53,052 nucleotides of DNA from the NCBI GenBank assembly GCA_964408025.1, contig CAYOXX010000010.1, positions 1-53,052 of the forward strand, given 5' to 3'. Shown here in pieces: positions 16,278 to 28,525 of this stretch. Within the stretch, counting starts at the first letter, position 1; each line of letters starts with the position of its first letter. Both the position numbers and the translations under genes were made by a program. The notes under the pieces are model-generated. The model searched no databases, was not told the origin of the DNA, and saw only the letters and a list, made by a program, of their open reading frames with translations. Origin of the DNA: CAYOXX01 sp964408025 (lineage in GTDB: Bacteria; Acidobacteriota; DATKUA01).

Positions 16278-16293
16278 CCAAGAAGCGTGCCAA
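16278..16293 (-). promoter_or_regulatory. Sigma-54-like promoter for the flagellar operon
   Basis: Minus strand reads TTGGCACG-CTTC-TTGG against the consensus TTGGCACG-N4-TTGC. The -24 element is perfect, the spacing is right and only the last C of the -12 element differs. It would drive flgF and the rest of the operon, which fits the sigma-54 control common for middle flagellar genes and the two sigma-54 activators in this window. Confidence 0.55.
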
Positions 16294-16512
16294 CAACGTA
16301 CGGCGGCGCCCGGGGCACGGTAATCCGCTGAATTCAAACGGATAAGCACCCGCGCCGGCCCACACGCTCGGCGCCGCCCCGGCCGATTCGGGCTGCCATG
16401 TCGACCCACGGGGGCAATTTTTACCGGGTAAGCGCTCCACTCCGCGAGAGAGCCCCAGCGGGCGCTGGAACCGAGCCGACTGCTCGCTGTCACAAAGTCG
16501 GTGCGAGGCGCG

Positions 16513-16541
16513 TTGACAGCGGCGGCCGACGCGCCTTAAGT
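16513..16541 (+). promoter_or_regulatory. Sigma-70-like promoter for the macroglobulin gene
   Basis: TTGACA and TTAAGT are separated by 17 bases, 24 bases before the start codon. The -35 is perfect, the -10 is poor. Confidence 0.45.
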
Positions 16542-16565
16542 TGGACCGTTGAAGGGAGCCGGCAG

Positions 16566-19500
16566 ATGAGGCCACTTGTCACCGGGGCGGCGCTGGCCGC
16601 CTGCCTGTCGGCGCTGGCGCTGCTGGCGGCGCCGCCGTCGCTGTCGCAGGAGTCGGACGTCGAGGAGCTGCGCCTGCGGGCCGCGGCGGCGTTGGCGGAG
16701 CTGCGCTACCGCGACGCCCTCGACGCCCTGGAAGGCATCGAGGCCGCCGGGCGGGCCACCTTCGACGACCGCGACCGCATCCTCACCTGCCTGCAGCGCC
16801 TGCGCGAGGCGGAGGAGTACGACCGGCGCCTGGCCGCTTACATGGAGTCCGAGGGTGACCTGTTCCTTCGCGCCCGCTTCGGCGCCCGCCTGATCTCCCG
16901 CCACGAAGAGCGTAACCGGCGCGAGCGGATGCGGCTCCTGCGGGGGCTATACTCGCAGGTCTACAGCTGGATGCGTAGCGGCGCCGACTCGGCCCAACGC
17001 CGGGCGGTGCTGGCCGACTTTGCGCTGCGCTACGCCGGCTTCCTTGCCAGCGACGGGGGTTACGACAACGCGAGGCGCATCGTCGACCTCTGCCGCGAGG
17101 TTGTCGAGCTGGACGCCGGCGCCGAGATCGGCGGCCGCGCCCTGCTGATGATCGCCCGCCAGCGCGAGCTCAACGCCAACCTGCACGGACTGAACGTAGA
17201 CGACGTGCTGTTGGCCTTCCGCGAGGTCGCCGAGCGCTTCCCAACCAGCGGCGCCGCCTGCGAGGCACGCGTGCAGATGGGCAGGCTGCTCGAGGGCCGT
17301 TCCGACTTCCCGCGGGCCCTGGCCGAGTACCGGGCCGCCGCCGAGGGGTGGCCGGAGCACGAGCTGGCCGCCAGGGCGCGTGGGCGGATCGAGGAGATCC
17401 TGCGGCCGCGCCTGGAGGTGTTCGTCCCCGAGGTCTTCCGGCCCGGGGCCACGCCACACCTCGAGGTCCGCTACCGCAACGTCGGCAGGATCGAGTTCGC
17501 CCTGCACGCCGTCGACGTGCTCGAGCTGCTGCGCCGGCAGGGGCGGCTGGAGGCCATCGAGTCGGTCGAGATCAGCGAGAGCGAGGCCGAGGCGAGCTGG
17601 ATCTTCGACACGGCCGACACGGGCGACCACCGCTGGCACTCGGCCCGCGTGGAGGTGCCCCACTCCGATCCCGGCCTCTACATCGTAGCCGCCGGCGCTC
17701 CCGGCGTCGCCAACAGGAGCCTGCTGCTGGTGTCGGGCCTGGCCACGGTGGTCAAGTGCACCGACCGCTCCGTCCTTGTCTACTGCGCCGACGCCGTCGG
17801 CGGGGAGCCGCTGGGGGGCGTCGACCTGCTGGTGGCCTCCGACTACCGCCGCCAGGACGACCTCTCCTCCGGCGGCTACCGCTTCCACAGCTTCGCCGAG
17901 GGGAGCTCCGGCGACGACGGCCTCTGGACAGCGGAAATCCCCAGGGGCGAGGGCTCGGGCCACCTGCTGGCGCTGGCCCGGCGGGGCAGGGATTTCGCGC
18001 TCTCCTCTGGCTACCTGCGCTACTGGTTCCGCGCCCGCTCAGGTCCCCGCGTCTACCTCTACACCGACCGCCCTGTCTACCGCCCCGAGCAGACGGTCGG
18101 CTACCGGGCCGTCGTGCGCAGCTACCAGGAGGGCGTCTACCGCAACCGGCCCGGCGAGATGGTGACGGTGACGATCGAGGACGCGCGCGGCGAGCAGGTA
18201 GCCCGCGAGCTGAAGCGTACCAACGAGTTCGGCACCGTCAGCGGCGAGCTGATCCTGGGCGAGTACCCGCCGCTGGGGCGGTGGCTGGTGAAGGTGGATT
18301 TCGGCGGCGAGGAGACCATCACCCGCTTCCTCGTAGAGGAGTACCGTCGGCCGGAGTACCTTGTGAGCGTGGCCGCCGGGCAGCCGCAGTACCGCCTGGG
18401 CGGACGCGTGGAGGCGACCATCAGCGCCCGCTACCTTTTCGGCGAGCCGGTAGCCGGAGCCGAAGTCGAGTACCGCGTGCTGCAGGGGCGCTCGTACGCG
18501 GCGCCGCCGCACCCGGGACCCCACGGCTGGCTCAACGAGAGGCGCGAAGGCCGCTACCGCGGCGGCCGTGTGGTAGTTAGCGGCAGCGGCACCACCGACG
18601 CCGAGGGCAACCTGCCGATATCGTTCGCCACCGCCGCCCTGCCCGGAGACGAGCGCGACGTCAGGGTCTACGACTTCACCGTGGTCGCAGAGGTCACCGA
18701 CGCCAGCCGGCGCGAGATTACCGGCCGGGGCGGCGTCAAGGTCGCCTCGCACGAGTTCGGCATCCGCGTGAGCGCCGACCGCAACATCTACAAGCCGGGC
18801 GACCGCGTCGAGGTAGAGTTCAGCGCCGCGTGCTTCGAGGGCTCGCCGGTCGCCGCCCGCGGCAGGATCGTGCTCTACCGCGCCCGCTGGAACGCCGGGC
18901 GCCGCGAATACGACCTCGACCGCGTCTGGGCCGCCGAAGCGGCAGCCGGTCCGGACGGCCGCGGCGGCTTCCGGTTCGACGCCGGGGGGGAGGGCTACTT
19001 CCTCGTCCACTTCGAGGCCTCCGATCAGTACGACAACCTGGTCGTCGGCGCCGCCGGCATCTGGGTTTCGAGCGAGCAGGCAGGCGCCCGCTTCTTCCGC
19101 AGCGGCAGCGTGGAGATCGTGCCCGACAGGGAGCACTACCGCCTCGGGGACACCGCGACGCTGCTGATCCACTCGCAGTTCGACGATGCCCGCGGCCTGC
19201 TGACGGTGGAGGGGGGCGGTCTGCTGCTGGCCCGCGTGCTGGAGCTGCGGCGGGGCGCCAACGCCGTCGAGCTGCCGATACCGGAGAGCTACGAGCCGAA
19301 CGTCTTCGTCAAGCTGCACGTGGTGCGCGACTTCGCTCTCCACTCCGACAGCCTCGAGCTGTTTGTGCCGCCGGAGGAGAAGCTGGCTGCCGTGACCGTC
19401 ACTCCCTCCTCCTCGGACGGCCGGTTCCGCCCCGGCGAGACGGGGCGGTTCGAGGTGCGGGCGCTGGACTGGCGCGGCGAGCCGCTGCAGGCGGAGTTCT

Positions 19501-21827
19501 CGATCGGCGTCGTCGACTCCGCCATCTACTACATCGCCGAGGACGCCACGCCCGACATCCGCTCGTTCTTCCACGGTAGCCCGCGCCGCGACGTGGTCGA
19601 CACCTCCAGCTCCTTCGAGTTCCGCTTCCGCGGCGCCGGGGAGGAGATGATGGCCCGCATGGCGGCGCCCGACGCCGCGACCTCGGTCGGGGAATTCGGC
19701 GAGGGCGGGAGCGGCCTGGTCGAGCCAGAGGTCAGGGGCGACTTCCGCGACTCCGCACTCTGGCTCGCGCACGTGCGCACCGGCCCCGACGGCACCGCCA
19801 CCGTCGACGTGCGCTGGCCGGACAACCTGACCACTTGGCGGGCCACCGTGCGGGCGGTGACGCCCGACACGGTGGTCGGCAACGCCGCCGGCGAGGCGGT
19901 CACACGCAAGAACCTACTGCTGCGCCTGCAGGCGCCCCGCTTCCTGGTGCAGGGCGACCGTGTAACCTTGGCGCTCAACGTCCACAACTACCTCGACTCC
20001 GCCAAGCGTGTGCTGGTGAGCCTCGAGGCGGATGGTCTCGAGCTGGCGGGCGAGACGGAGCGCTGGCTCGAGATCGAGTCCGGCGGCCGGGCGCGCCTCG
20101 ACGTCTCCGCCATCGCCGTCGAGCCGGGCGAGGCGCGGCTGCTGGCGCGGGCGCTGAGCGGCGAGGAGAGCGACGCCGTCGAGCTGACGCTGCCGGTTCT
20201 GGTCCACGGGATCGCGGGCTTCGACGCCGCCGCCGGCTCGGTCGAGAGAGCGCGCGATATCGAGCTCAGCCTGCCCGAGAGGATCCGGCCGGGCTCGGCC
20301 CACCTGAGGCTGAGCGTGCGCCCCACCATCGCCGGAGCCATGCTCGACTCGCTCCCCTACCTGATCGACTACCCCTACGGCTGCACCGAGCAGACGATGA
20401 GCCGATTCCTGCCCGCCACCATGGTGGCCAGGGCGCTGCGCGAGCTCGGCCTCAGCCGGCCCGAGCTGGAGGAGCGGCTGCCCGGAATCATCGGCGCCTC
20501 GCTGGAGCGCCTCTACGACTTCCAGCACGCCGACGGCGGCTGGGGCTGGTGGCGTCACGATCCCTCGGACCCCTACATGACCGCCTACGTGGTCTACGGC
20601 CTCACCGAGGCCGGCCGCATCGGCATCGAGGTGGACGCCGCCCGGCTACGCCAAGCAGTAGTATTCCTGCGCCGCAGCCTCCGCGACCTCGCCGACCGCG
20701 CCGAGCTGCTCAACTTCGTCGTCTTCACCCTCAGCTTCAGCGAAAGCGTTCCGGAGCAGTACATCAACAGGATTTACGACCTGCTGCCGCGCATGCGCGC
20801 CTACGAGACGGCGCTCTTCGCCGTGGCGCTGCACAACATGGGCCGCGGCGAGCGCTTCGCCGCCGTCGCCGAGCAGCTCGAGGCGCGGGCCGACGTCGAC
20901 TCCGGGCATGGGATCGCCTCCTGGGGTCGGCCCGGCGGCCGCTACTGGTACCAGGACAACGTCGAGGCGACCGCGCTGGCCCTTATGGCGCTCATGCGGG
21001 CCGAGCACCGGGGCGGGCTCACCGCCGGAGCCGTGCGCTGGCTGATGTCGGTCCGCAAGGGGGGCCGCTGGAAGAGCACGCGCGACACCGCCTTCGCCAT
21101 CTACGCCCTGACCGAGTACCTGCGCCGCAGCGGCGAATTCGATCCCGACATGATCGTCACCGTCGAGCTGAACGGACGGCCGCTGCGGACGGTGCACTTC
21201 ACCCGCGCCAACCTCTTCGGCGACGACGGCCTCCTGGAGATCGGCCCAGAGGAGCTGGTGCCCGGCCCACTGCGGCTGCGCATCGCCAGGGAGGGCCTGG
21301 GCAACCTCTACTTCGACGCTACCCTGTCGTACTTCAGCCTCGAAGAGCGCATCCGCGCCGCCTCCACCACGATATCCGTGAGCCGCACATACAGCAGGCT
21401 GATCCGCAGCTTCGACGACGAGGGGCGGGAGGTGGTCGACCGCTTGCCGCTGATTTACGGCGAGCCTCTGGCCGGCGGCGAGGAGATCGAGGTGCGCCTT
21501 GAGCTCGCCAGCGCCAACAACTACGAGTACCTGGTCTTCGAGGACTTCAAGCCGGCCGGCTGCGAACCGGTAGCGCTGCGCAGCGGACGCTCCTACGGCC
21601 AGATCTGCTCGAACATGGAGCTGCGCGACGAGAAGGTGGTATTCTTCATCGGCTACCTCCCCCAGGGCACGAGCACAGTCACCTACACGCTGCGCGCCGA
21701 GGCGCCGGGGCTCTTCCACGCCCTGCCGACCAGCGGATACGCCATGTACGCGCCCGACCTCCGCGCCCTCAGCGACGAGTTCGTCTTGCCGATCGTCGAC
21801 GGCGACCAACAGCGGGCAGAACCTTAG
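16566..21827 (+). CDS. Bacterial alpha-2-macroglobulin with thioester
   Basis: A 1753-residue secreted protein of the YfhM/YfaS class, proposed to trap foreign proteases in the periplasm through a reactive thioester. Start at the ATG at 16566 (GAAGGGAG upstream) gives a Sec signal peptide (about 1-30, ending PSLSQ) with no lipobox Cys, unlike E. coli YfhM. Residues 30-300 are helical, TPR-like. Then come macroglobulin domains beginning with YLYTDRPVYRPEQTVGYRAV near 495, and the alpha-2-macroglobulin core with SALWLAHVRTGPDGTATVDV, LTTWRATVRAVTPDT and the thioester YGCTEQ (C1273, Q1276), followed by the alpha-alpha toroid (HADGGWGWWRHDPSDPYMTA). No penicillin-binding protein PbpC is next to it. 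The end abuts a gene remnant. Confidence 0.93.
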   Translation: MRPLVTGAALAACLSALALLAAPPSLSQESDVEELRLRAAAALAELRYRDALDALEGIEAAGRATFDDRDRILTCLQRLREAEEYDRRLAAYMESEGDLFLRARFGARLISRHEERNRRERMRLLRGLYSQVYSWMRSGADSAQRRAVLADFALRYAGFLASDGGYDNARRIVDLCREVVELDAGAEIGGRALLMIARQRELNANLHGLNVDDVLLAFREVAERFPTSGAACEARVQMGRLLEGRSDFPRALAEYRAAAEGWPEHELAARARGRIEEILRPRLEVFVPEVFRPGATPHLEVRYRNVGRIEFALHAVDVLELLRRQGRLEAIESVEISESEAEASWIFDTADTGDHRWHSARVEVPHSDPGLYIVAAGAPGVANRSLLLVSGLATVVKCTDRSVLVYCADAVGGEPLGGVDLLVASDYRRQDDLSSGGYRFHSFAEGSSGDDGLWTAEIPRGEGSGHLLALARRGRDFALSSGYLRYWFRARSGPRVYLYTDRPVYRPEQTVGYRAVVRSYQEGVYRNRPGEMVTVTIEDARGEQVARELKRTNEFGTVSGELILGEYPPLGRWLVKVDFGGEETITRFLVEEYRRPEYLVSVAAGQPQYRLGGRVEATISARYLFGEPVAGAEVEYRVLQGRSYAAPPHPGPHGWLNERREGRYRGGRVVVSGSGTTDAEGNLPISFATAALPGDERDVRVYDFTVVAEVTDASRREITGRGGVKVASHEFGIRVSADRNIYKPGDRVEVEFSAACFEGSPVAARGRIVLYRARWNAGRREYDLDRVWAAEAAAGPDGRGGFRFDAGGEGYFLVHFEASDQYDNLVVGAAGIWVSSEQAGARFFRSGSVEIVPDREHYRLGDTATLLIHSQFDDARGLLTVEGGGLLLARVLELRRGANAVELPIPESYEPNVFVKLHVVRDFALHSDSLELFVPPEEKLAAVTVTPSSSDGRFRPGETGRFEVRALDWRGEPLQAEFSIGVVDSAIYYIAEDATPDIRSFFHGSPRRDVVDTSSSFEFRFRGAGEEMMARMAAPDAATSVGEFGEGGSGLVEPEVRGDFRDSALWLAHVRTGPDGTATVDVRWPDNLTTWRATVRAVTPDTVVGNAAGEAVTRKNLLLRLQAPRFLVQGDRVTLALNVHNYLDSAKRVLVSLEADGLELAGETERWLEIESGGRARLDVSAIAVEPGEARLLARALSGEESDAVELTLPVLVHGIAGFDAAAGSVERARDIELSLPERIRPGSAHLRLSVRPTIAGAMLDSLPYLIDYPYGCTEQTMSRFLPATMVARALRELGLSRPELEERLPGIIGASLERLYDFQHADGGWGWWRHDPSDPYMTAYVVYGLTEAGRIGIEVDAARLRQAVVFLRRSLRDLADRAELLNFVVFTLSFSESVPEQYINRIYDLLPRMRAYETALFAVALHNMGRGERFAAVAEQLEARADVDSGHGIASWGRPGGRYWYQDNVEATALALMALMRAEHRGGLTAGAVRWLMSVRKGGRWKSTRDTAFAIYALTEYLRRSGEFDPDMIVTVELNGRPLRTVHFTRANLFGDDGLLEIGPEELVPGPLRLRIAREGLGNLYFDATLSYFSLEERIRAASTTISVSRTYSRLIRSFDDEGREVVDRLPLIYGEPLAGGEEIEVRLELASANNYEYLVFEDFKPAGCEPVALRSGRSYGQICSNMELRDEKVVFFIGYLPQGTSTVTYTLRAEAPGLFHALPTSGYAMYAPDLRALSDEFVLPIVDGDQQRAEP

Positions 21828-21955
21828 CCTCCCGCGGCAGCATCCGTTTGCGCAACCTCAAGCCGAGCGGCAAGGAGAAGATAGTCTTCAAGCCCAGCGA
21901 CAACAACACCGACAACAACTACAAGGCGAGCAAGAAGAAGATCACCGTCAACTGA
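21828..21955 (+). pseudogene. 3' remnant of a lost CARDB-type gene
   Basis: Directly after the macroglobulin stop, in another frame, codons from 21827 read as a truncated CARDB end: a GSIRLRNLKPSGKEK segment like the GSVNLPALNPGKSKK of the downstream genes, then SDNNTDNNYKASKKKITVN and TGA. It has no start or N-terminal domain. Together with the duplicated flank after it, it is the stub of a fourth family member whose front was deleted. Confidence 0.8.
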
Positions 21956-22312
21956 GCCGCGCGATCTCTCGCTATCTTGTGAGGCGGCGGCGCTCAGGCG
22001 GCAGCTACGAAAGCGATACTTCACTCGGCCACGCCCGGATCTGTCCACGTGCACGAGCCGCGTACTTCCTGACCGCCCATTTAACCAGGACTGCAGGTCC
22101 CATCCGTTTGCTGACCCTTTCATGTCGTGATATTGTATGCGAAGTACTTTTCTCAGGCCGAGCTCAGTAAAACGATCCAACAGGTCGTAGTTACTGAGCT
22201 TCTGGATGGGGGGAAGCCATGCGTAACTTAATGTGTGTCCTGGCGTTATTGGCGCTCACACTGCCAACCGCAGCCTACGCGAATGAAGAAGAGACTGCGC
22301 CCGCCGCCGAGC
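21911..22312 (+). repeat. About 400-bp tandem-duplication footprint, copy 1
   Basis: Runs from the end of the remnant through the intergenic DNA into the signal-peptide codons of the next gene. It matches 23260-23663 along its full length with point differences and a 2-base indel. It records a duplication of whole gene plus flank. Confidence 0.85.
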
Positions 22313-23304
22313 CTCTCATTTTCATCAATACAAATTCGAACGTTGGCAGTTTGATCGCCATCAACACCGGCTTCTCGAGGTTTGCCGAAGTGGCACGTGA
22401 GGAAGGCTACAGGATTGACCACGGTTTTCGAACAAGTATCACTGAGGAGAACCTGGAAGGGGTCGCGGTTTATATTCTGCCTGGGCCAGGGTTTGTTTTG
22501 CTCGATGAAGATAAAATAGCCCTGAGGAGGTTCCTTCGTGCCGGAGGGGGGTTGATAGTGTTTGGATGGCACAGTGTCGATCTTTCTAACTTGAGCAGTT
22601 TCGTGAGGGAATTCAGCGTTGAAATATATGACTACGAATCGGCAACCAGGACTGCCACGGTTCCAGCCAGCTGCCCCGTGAGCGGACCGTATCCATGCAG
22701 TTCGTTGATATCCTTGTACAGGACACACGTCAGGATCTTGAACAATAACAACGCTATCGCGATCGCTATCTTGGACAACAATAAAACAATCGGCGCCATC
22801 TCGATCCATAAGAATCTTGGAAGTGGGAAGCTAGTGGTGCTCGGCGATTTGGCGATGTTCGCAACTGCCTCTGTTGGCGGAAACATAGGCGATGCTGACA
22901 ACGAAGCTTTCGTAAGGAACGTTTTAGTTTACTTGCAAAGCGGCTGCGACCTGAGGGTTACACTCTGTAAGGCCAAGCTCAAGGGCGGCAAGGTCAAGGT
23001 CACCGCCAAGGTCCGCAACGTAGGCACCTCCGCCAGCGAGGCCACCATCGTCAGCTTCTACCTGTCGTCGTCCGACACCTACCCGGTAGGCCCGGCCGGC
23101 GTGGCCGCCAGGATCGGCTCCGTCAACCTCCCCGCCCTCAATCCTGGTAAATCCAAGAAGGTAAAGGCGAAGCTCAATATACCGGGCTGGGTGACGCCGG
23201 GCGACTACTACGTCATCGCCGTCGCCGACCCCGACGGCGATATCCGCGACTCCAACACTGACAACAACTACAAGGCGAGCAAGAAGAAGATCACGATCAA
23301 CTGA
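22219..23304 (+). CDS. Secreted glutaminase-fold-like/CARDB protein, paralogue 1
   Basis: A 361-residue exported protein. Signal peptide about residues 1-22 (ends TAAYA). Residues 30-240 resemble the DUF4350/GATase1-like Rossmann-type domain found in exported bacterial proteins: a PLIFINTNSNVGS strand, VAVYILPGPGFVLLDEDKIA and LRRFLRAGGGLIVFGWHS, then LGSGKLVVLGDLAMF near 200. The nucleophile Cys of true amidotransferases is not seen, so a binding role is likelier. Residues 243-361 form a CARDB domain, an Ig-like adhesion module: VKVTAKVRNVGTSASEATI to DPDGDIRDSNTDNNYKA. Its ATG follows GGGGGG-AAG. Codon use is AT-richer in the first domain than in CARDB. Function unknown; surface or periplasmic binding is inferred. 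Confidence 0.7.
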   Translation: MRNLMCVLALLALTLPTAAYANEEETAPAAEPLIFINTNSNVGSLIAINTGFSRFAEVAREEGYRIDHGFRTSITEENLEGVAVYILPGPGFVLLDEDKIALRRFLRAGGGLIVFGWHSVDLSNLSSFVREFSVEIYDYESATRTATVPASCPVSGPYPCSSLISLYRTHVRILNNNNAIAIAILDNNKTIGAISIHKNLGSGKLVVLGDLAMFATASVGGNIGDADNEAFVRNVLVYLQSGCDLRVTLCKAKLKGGKVKVTAKVRNVGTSASEATIVSFYLSSSDTYPVGPAGVAARIGSVNLPALNPGKSKKVKAKLNIPGWVTPGDYYVIAVADPDGDIRDSNTDNNYKASKKKITIN

Positions 23305-23663
23305 GCCGCGCTATCACTCGCTACCTTGTGAGGCGGCGGCGTTCAGGCGGCAGCTACGAAAGCGATACTTCACTCGGCCACGCCCGGATCTGTCCACGGG
23401 CACGAGCCGCGTACTTCCTGACCGCCCATCCAACCAGGACTGTGGGTCCAATCCGTTTGCTGACCTTTTTTATATCGTGATATTGTGTGCTGAGTATTAT
23501 ATTGTAGGTTGAGATCAGCAAAATGATCCTATGGCTCGTAGTTACTTAGCTCATGGATAGGGGAAAGCCGTGCGTAATTTAATGTATGTCCTGGCTTTTT
23601 TGGCGCTCACGCTGCCAGTAGCAGCCAACGCAATTGAAGACGAAACAGCGCCCGCCGCTAAGC
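23260..23663 (+). repeat. About 400-bp tandem-duplication footprint, copy 2
   Basis: Partner of 21911-22312. It begins in the last codons of paralogue 1 and ends in the signal-peptide region of paralogue 2. Confidence 0.85.
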
Positions 23664-24643
23664 CTTATGTGTTGGTCAACACCAACACCCAATACGGATA
23701 TAACGTCGCTACAGATCAGGGATACAGTCAATTCGCTAGTGCAGCACGGTCGGCAGGATATATTATGAGCCACGAGAGGTTAGACGAGATCACGGATGAG
23801 GCACTTGAAGACGTCAATGTCCTTATTTTGGCGGTTCCCAAAATACTGACAGATGATGACAAGGCAGCGCTGAGGCGTTTCCTTCAGCGCGGAGGCGGGC
23901 TTTTCATTCTCGGAATAGCATCAAGTCCGTCGGTTGACTTGTCAAACCTGGACGGCCTGTTAAGGGAATACGGGATATGGTTTGGCGTCTCACATAGTGG
24001 TTCTCCAATCACGGCTAACGTTCTTTCACCTCTCAGCGGGCCGCGGACCGCTAACACCATTAGAAGCCCCAATTCTAGAGGCTACCTCCAAATGGGATCA
24101 AATGCCGAACCTGCGGCAGTGGCCGGCTCTGGTTATATCCTCGCCGCTATCTCTAAACACAAGAACCTGGGAAGTGGGCGCTTGGTAGCTCTTGGTGATG
24201 CAGAGATTCCCTGGAACGATTCGATAGGCTACAACGATAACGAGTCGTTCTTATTGAATGTTCTAGACTACCTCAGCGGCGGCGGCGACCTGAGGGTTAC
24301 CCTCTGCAAGGCCAAGCGCAAGGGAGGCAAGGTCAAGGTCATCGCCAAGGTCCGCAATATCGGCACATCGGCTAGCGAGGCTACTATCGTGCGCTTCTAC
24401 CTCAGCACCTCCAACACCTACCCGGTAGGCCCTGCCGGCGTGGCCGCCACGTTAGGGGAAGTCAATCTCCCCGCCCTCAATCCCGGAAAGTCGAAGAAGG
24501 TAAAGGTCAAGCTCAAGATCCCGGGCTGGGTGACGACGGGCGAATACTACGTCATCGCCGTAGCCGACCCCGACGGCGATATCCGCGACTCCAACACCGA
24601 CAACAACTACAAGGCGAGCAAGAAGCAGATCACGATCAACTGA
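23570..24643 (+). CDS. Secreted glutaminase-fold-like/CARDB protein, paralogue 2
   Basis: A 357-residue exported paralogue with the same plan as the gene upstream. It begins with GTG at the position of the ATG in paralogue 1. Signal peptide about 1-22 (ends VAANA); first domain 28-238 with KPYVLVNTNTQYG, VNVLILAVPKILTDDDKAAL and LRRFLQRGGGLFILG; CARDB domain about 240-357 with KVIAKVRNIGTSASEATIVR and the TDNNYKASKKQITIN end. In the first domain it agrees more with paralogue 3 (AGYIMSHERLDEITDEALED versus AGYLISHERLDEITDEALED) than with 1, although its flank and signal match paralogue 1. This is a mosaic. Confidence 0.7.
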   Translation: MRNLMYVLAFLALTLPVAANAIEDETAPAAKPYVLVNTNTQYGYNVATDQGYSQFASAARSAGYIMSHERLDEITDEALEDVNVLILAVPKILTDDDKAALRRFLQRGGGLFILGIASSPSVDLSNLDGLLREYGIWFGVSHSGSPITANVLSPLSGPRTANTIRSPNSRGYLQMGSNAEPAAVAGSGYILAAISKHKNLGSGRLVALGDAEIPWNDSIGYNDNESFLLNVLDYLSGGGDLRVTLCKAKRKGGKVKVIAKVRNIGTSASEATIVRFYLSTSNTYPVGPAGVAATLGEVNLPALNPGKSKKVKVKLKIPGWVTTGEYYVIAVADPDGDIRDSNTDNNYKASKKQITIN

Positions 24644-24858
24644 CTCGTATCGGTATAAAACGATTGCTTGACTCACTCACACTCTGGAACCACTGCAGCC
24701 GCGTAACGAACTGCTGAAATCACCCCGCGAGCCTACAGCTTGACACCCGCCTCCAGAATGTGCTACGTTTGGTCCAACTATTTAAGCTAAAATGATCAAA
24801 AATCGGTGTAACTTAGCGGGCATAACTGACACATAACCTATTTAAGGGGGATGAGCCA

Positions 24859-25946
24859 ATGAGAATAATCAAGGATCAAGTCAAGATAATCCTATTGTCA
24901 CTTGTTTTACTTTTACCCACTTACGGCGTAGCAACTGAAAAGCCGACCGCTTCGCAGAAGCCATTCGTGTTGGTCGACACAAATAGCTATTATAGCTATT
25001 GGCTCGCAACAAATCAGGGCCTCAGTCGCTTCGCAAATAACGCACGGGCCGCCGGATATCTAATTAGCCATGAGAGGTTAGATGAGATCACGGATGAGGC
25101 ACTCGAAGATGTTGACATACTAATCTTGGCGGTTCCCAGAACGCTACTTGACGAAGACAAGAGCGCGGTCAGGCGTTTCCTCAACCGCGGCGGCGGATTA
25201 TTATTGCTCGCCGGTCCAGGAAATGCTGTAAATTTAGATTTGTCGAATCTTGAAAGCCTGAGCAGGGATTACGGGCTAACATTCGGAACTTCCGAGATTT
25301 TCGGGTCTCGAACGGCTACAGTACTCGCTTCTTCTCCACTGAGTGGTCCGCGGTCATGCAATATTGTCTACAGTGACAACGGCAGAGCATTCTTCAACCT
25401 GCAACCTTCATGCGAATCGGCAGCGGTAATAGACGACGGAAGAATCTACGCTGCGATCTCAAACCATCAAAACCTCGGCAGCGGTCGTCTGGTCGGAGTC
25501 GGCGATACCTTGATGTTCCACAACGTATACATTGGGACAAATGATAACGAAGCGTTCGGCTTGAATATCTTGGATTACTTGAGCGGCGGATGCGACCTGA
25601 GTGTTACCCTCTGCAAGGCCAAGCGCAAGGGAGGCAAGGTCAAGGTCATCGCCAAGGTCCGCAACATCGGCACATCGGCCAGTAATGCTACTAACGTCAC
25701 CTTCTTCCTCTTTTCAACAGGTTCCTACGTGGCTGATTCGGAGGATATGGTAGCCACTCTAGGGAGAGTCAATCTGCCGGCACTCAATCCTGGTAAATCC
25801 AAGAAGGTAAAGGTAAAGCTCAATATACCGGGCTGGGTGACGCCGGGCGACTACTTCGTCATCGCCGTAGCCGACCCGAACGGCGATATCCGCGACTCCA
25901 ACACCGACAACAACTACAGGGCGAGCAAGAAGCGGATCACGATTTA

Positions 25947-25950
<4 letters not shown>
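24859..25950 (+). CDS. Secreted glutaminase-fold-like/CARDB protein, paralogue 3
   Basis: A 363-residue paralogue with a different upstream flank and signal peptide (about 1-24, ends YGVAT), preceded by a good AAGGGGGATG ribosome site. First domain about 30-238 (KPFVLVDTNSYYSYWLATNQ, then DILILAVPRTLLDEDKSAV and LRRFLNRGGGLLLLAG without its first residue in part), CARDB about 241-363 (GCDLSVTLCKAKRKGGKVKV and the TDNNYRASKKRITIY end). The CARDB codons are nearly identical to those of paralogue 2 while the first domains differ. Its stop overlaps the stop of lon on the other strand. Confidence 0.7.
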
Positions 25951-28304
<2,354 letters not shown>

Positions 28305-28525
28305 CGCCTTACGCTCCTCCCGCCGGCCTGGCAGCGTACCGGAAGGCTCTTCGATAGTTGAGCAATTGTAACCCGACTCAGCGAGGAATGCAACCGCTAA
28401 ACCATTGGAAACAGCGAAGTTGCGCCGGACGCGACAGGGGTCCAGCGGCCTCCGGCGTCTTGCGCGGGGCGGCGGCCGAGTGTAATATGCGCCGAATCAC
28501 AACCACCCGCGGGAGGCGGCGCCGC

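Larger units (their letters stand above)
16224..16565. other. Divergent control region between flgF and the macroglobulin gene
   Basis: This 342-base region holds the candidate sigma-54 site for flgF and a sigma-70-like promoter for the macroglobulin gene. An open frame crosses it upstream of the macroglobulin start, but it lacks coding character. No RNA gene was seen. Confidence 0.6.

Noticed and set aside
28358..28525. Longer N-terminus for the sensor kinase
   Set aside because: The extension is Arg/Ala-rich without conserved character, and the ATG at 28526 has the better ribosome site followed by a normal membrane helix.
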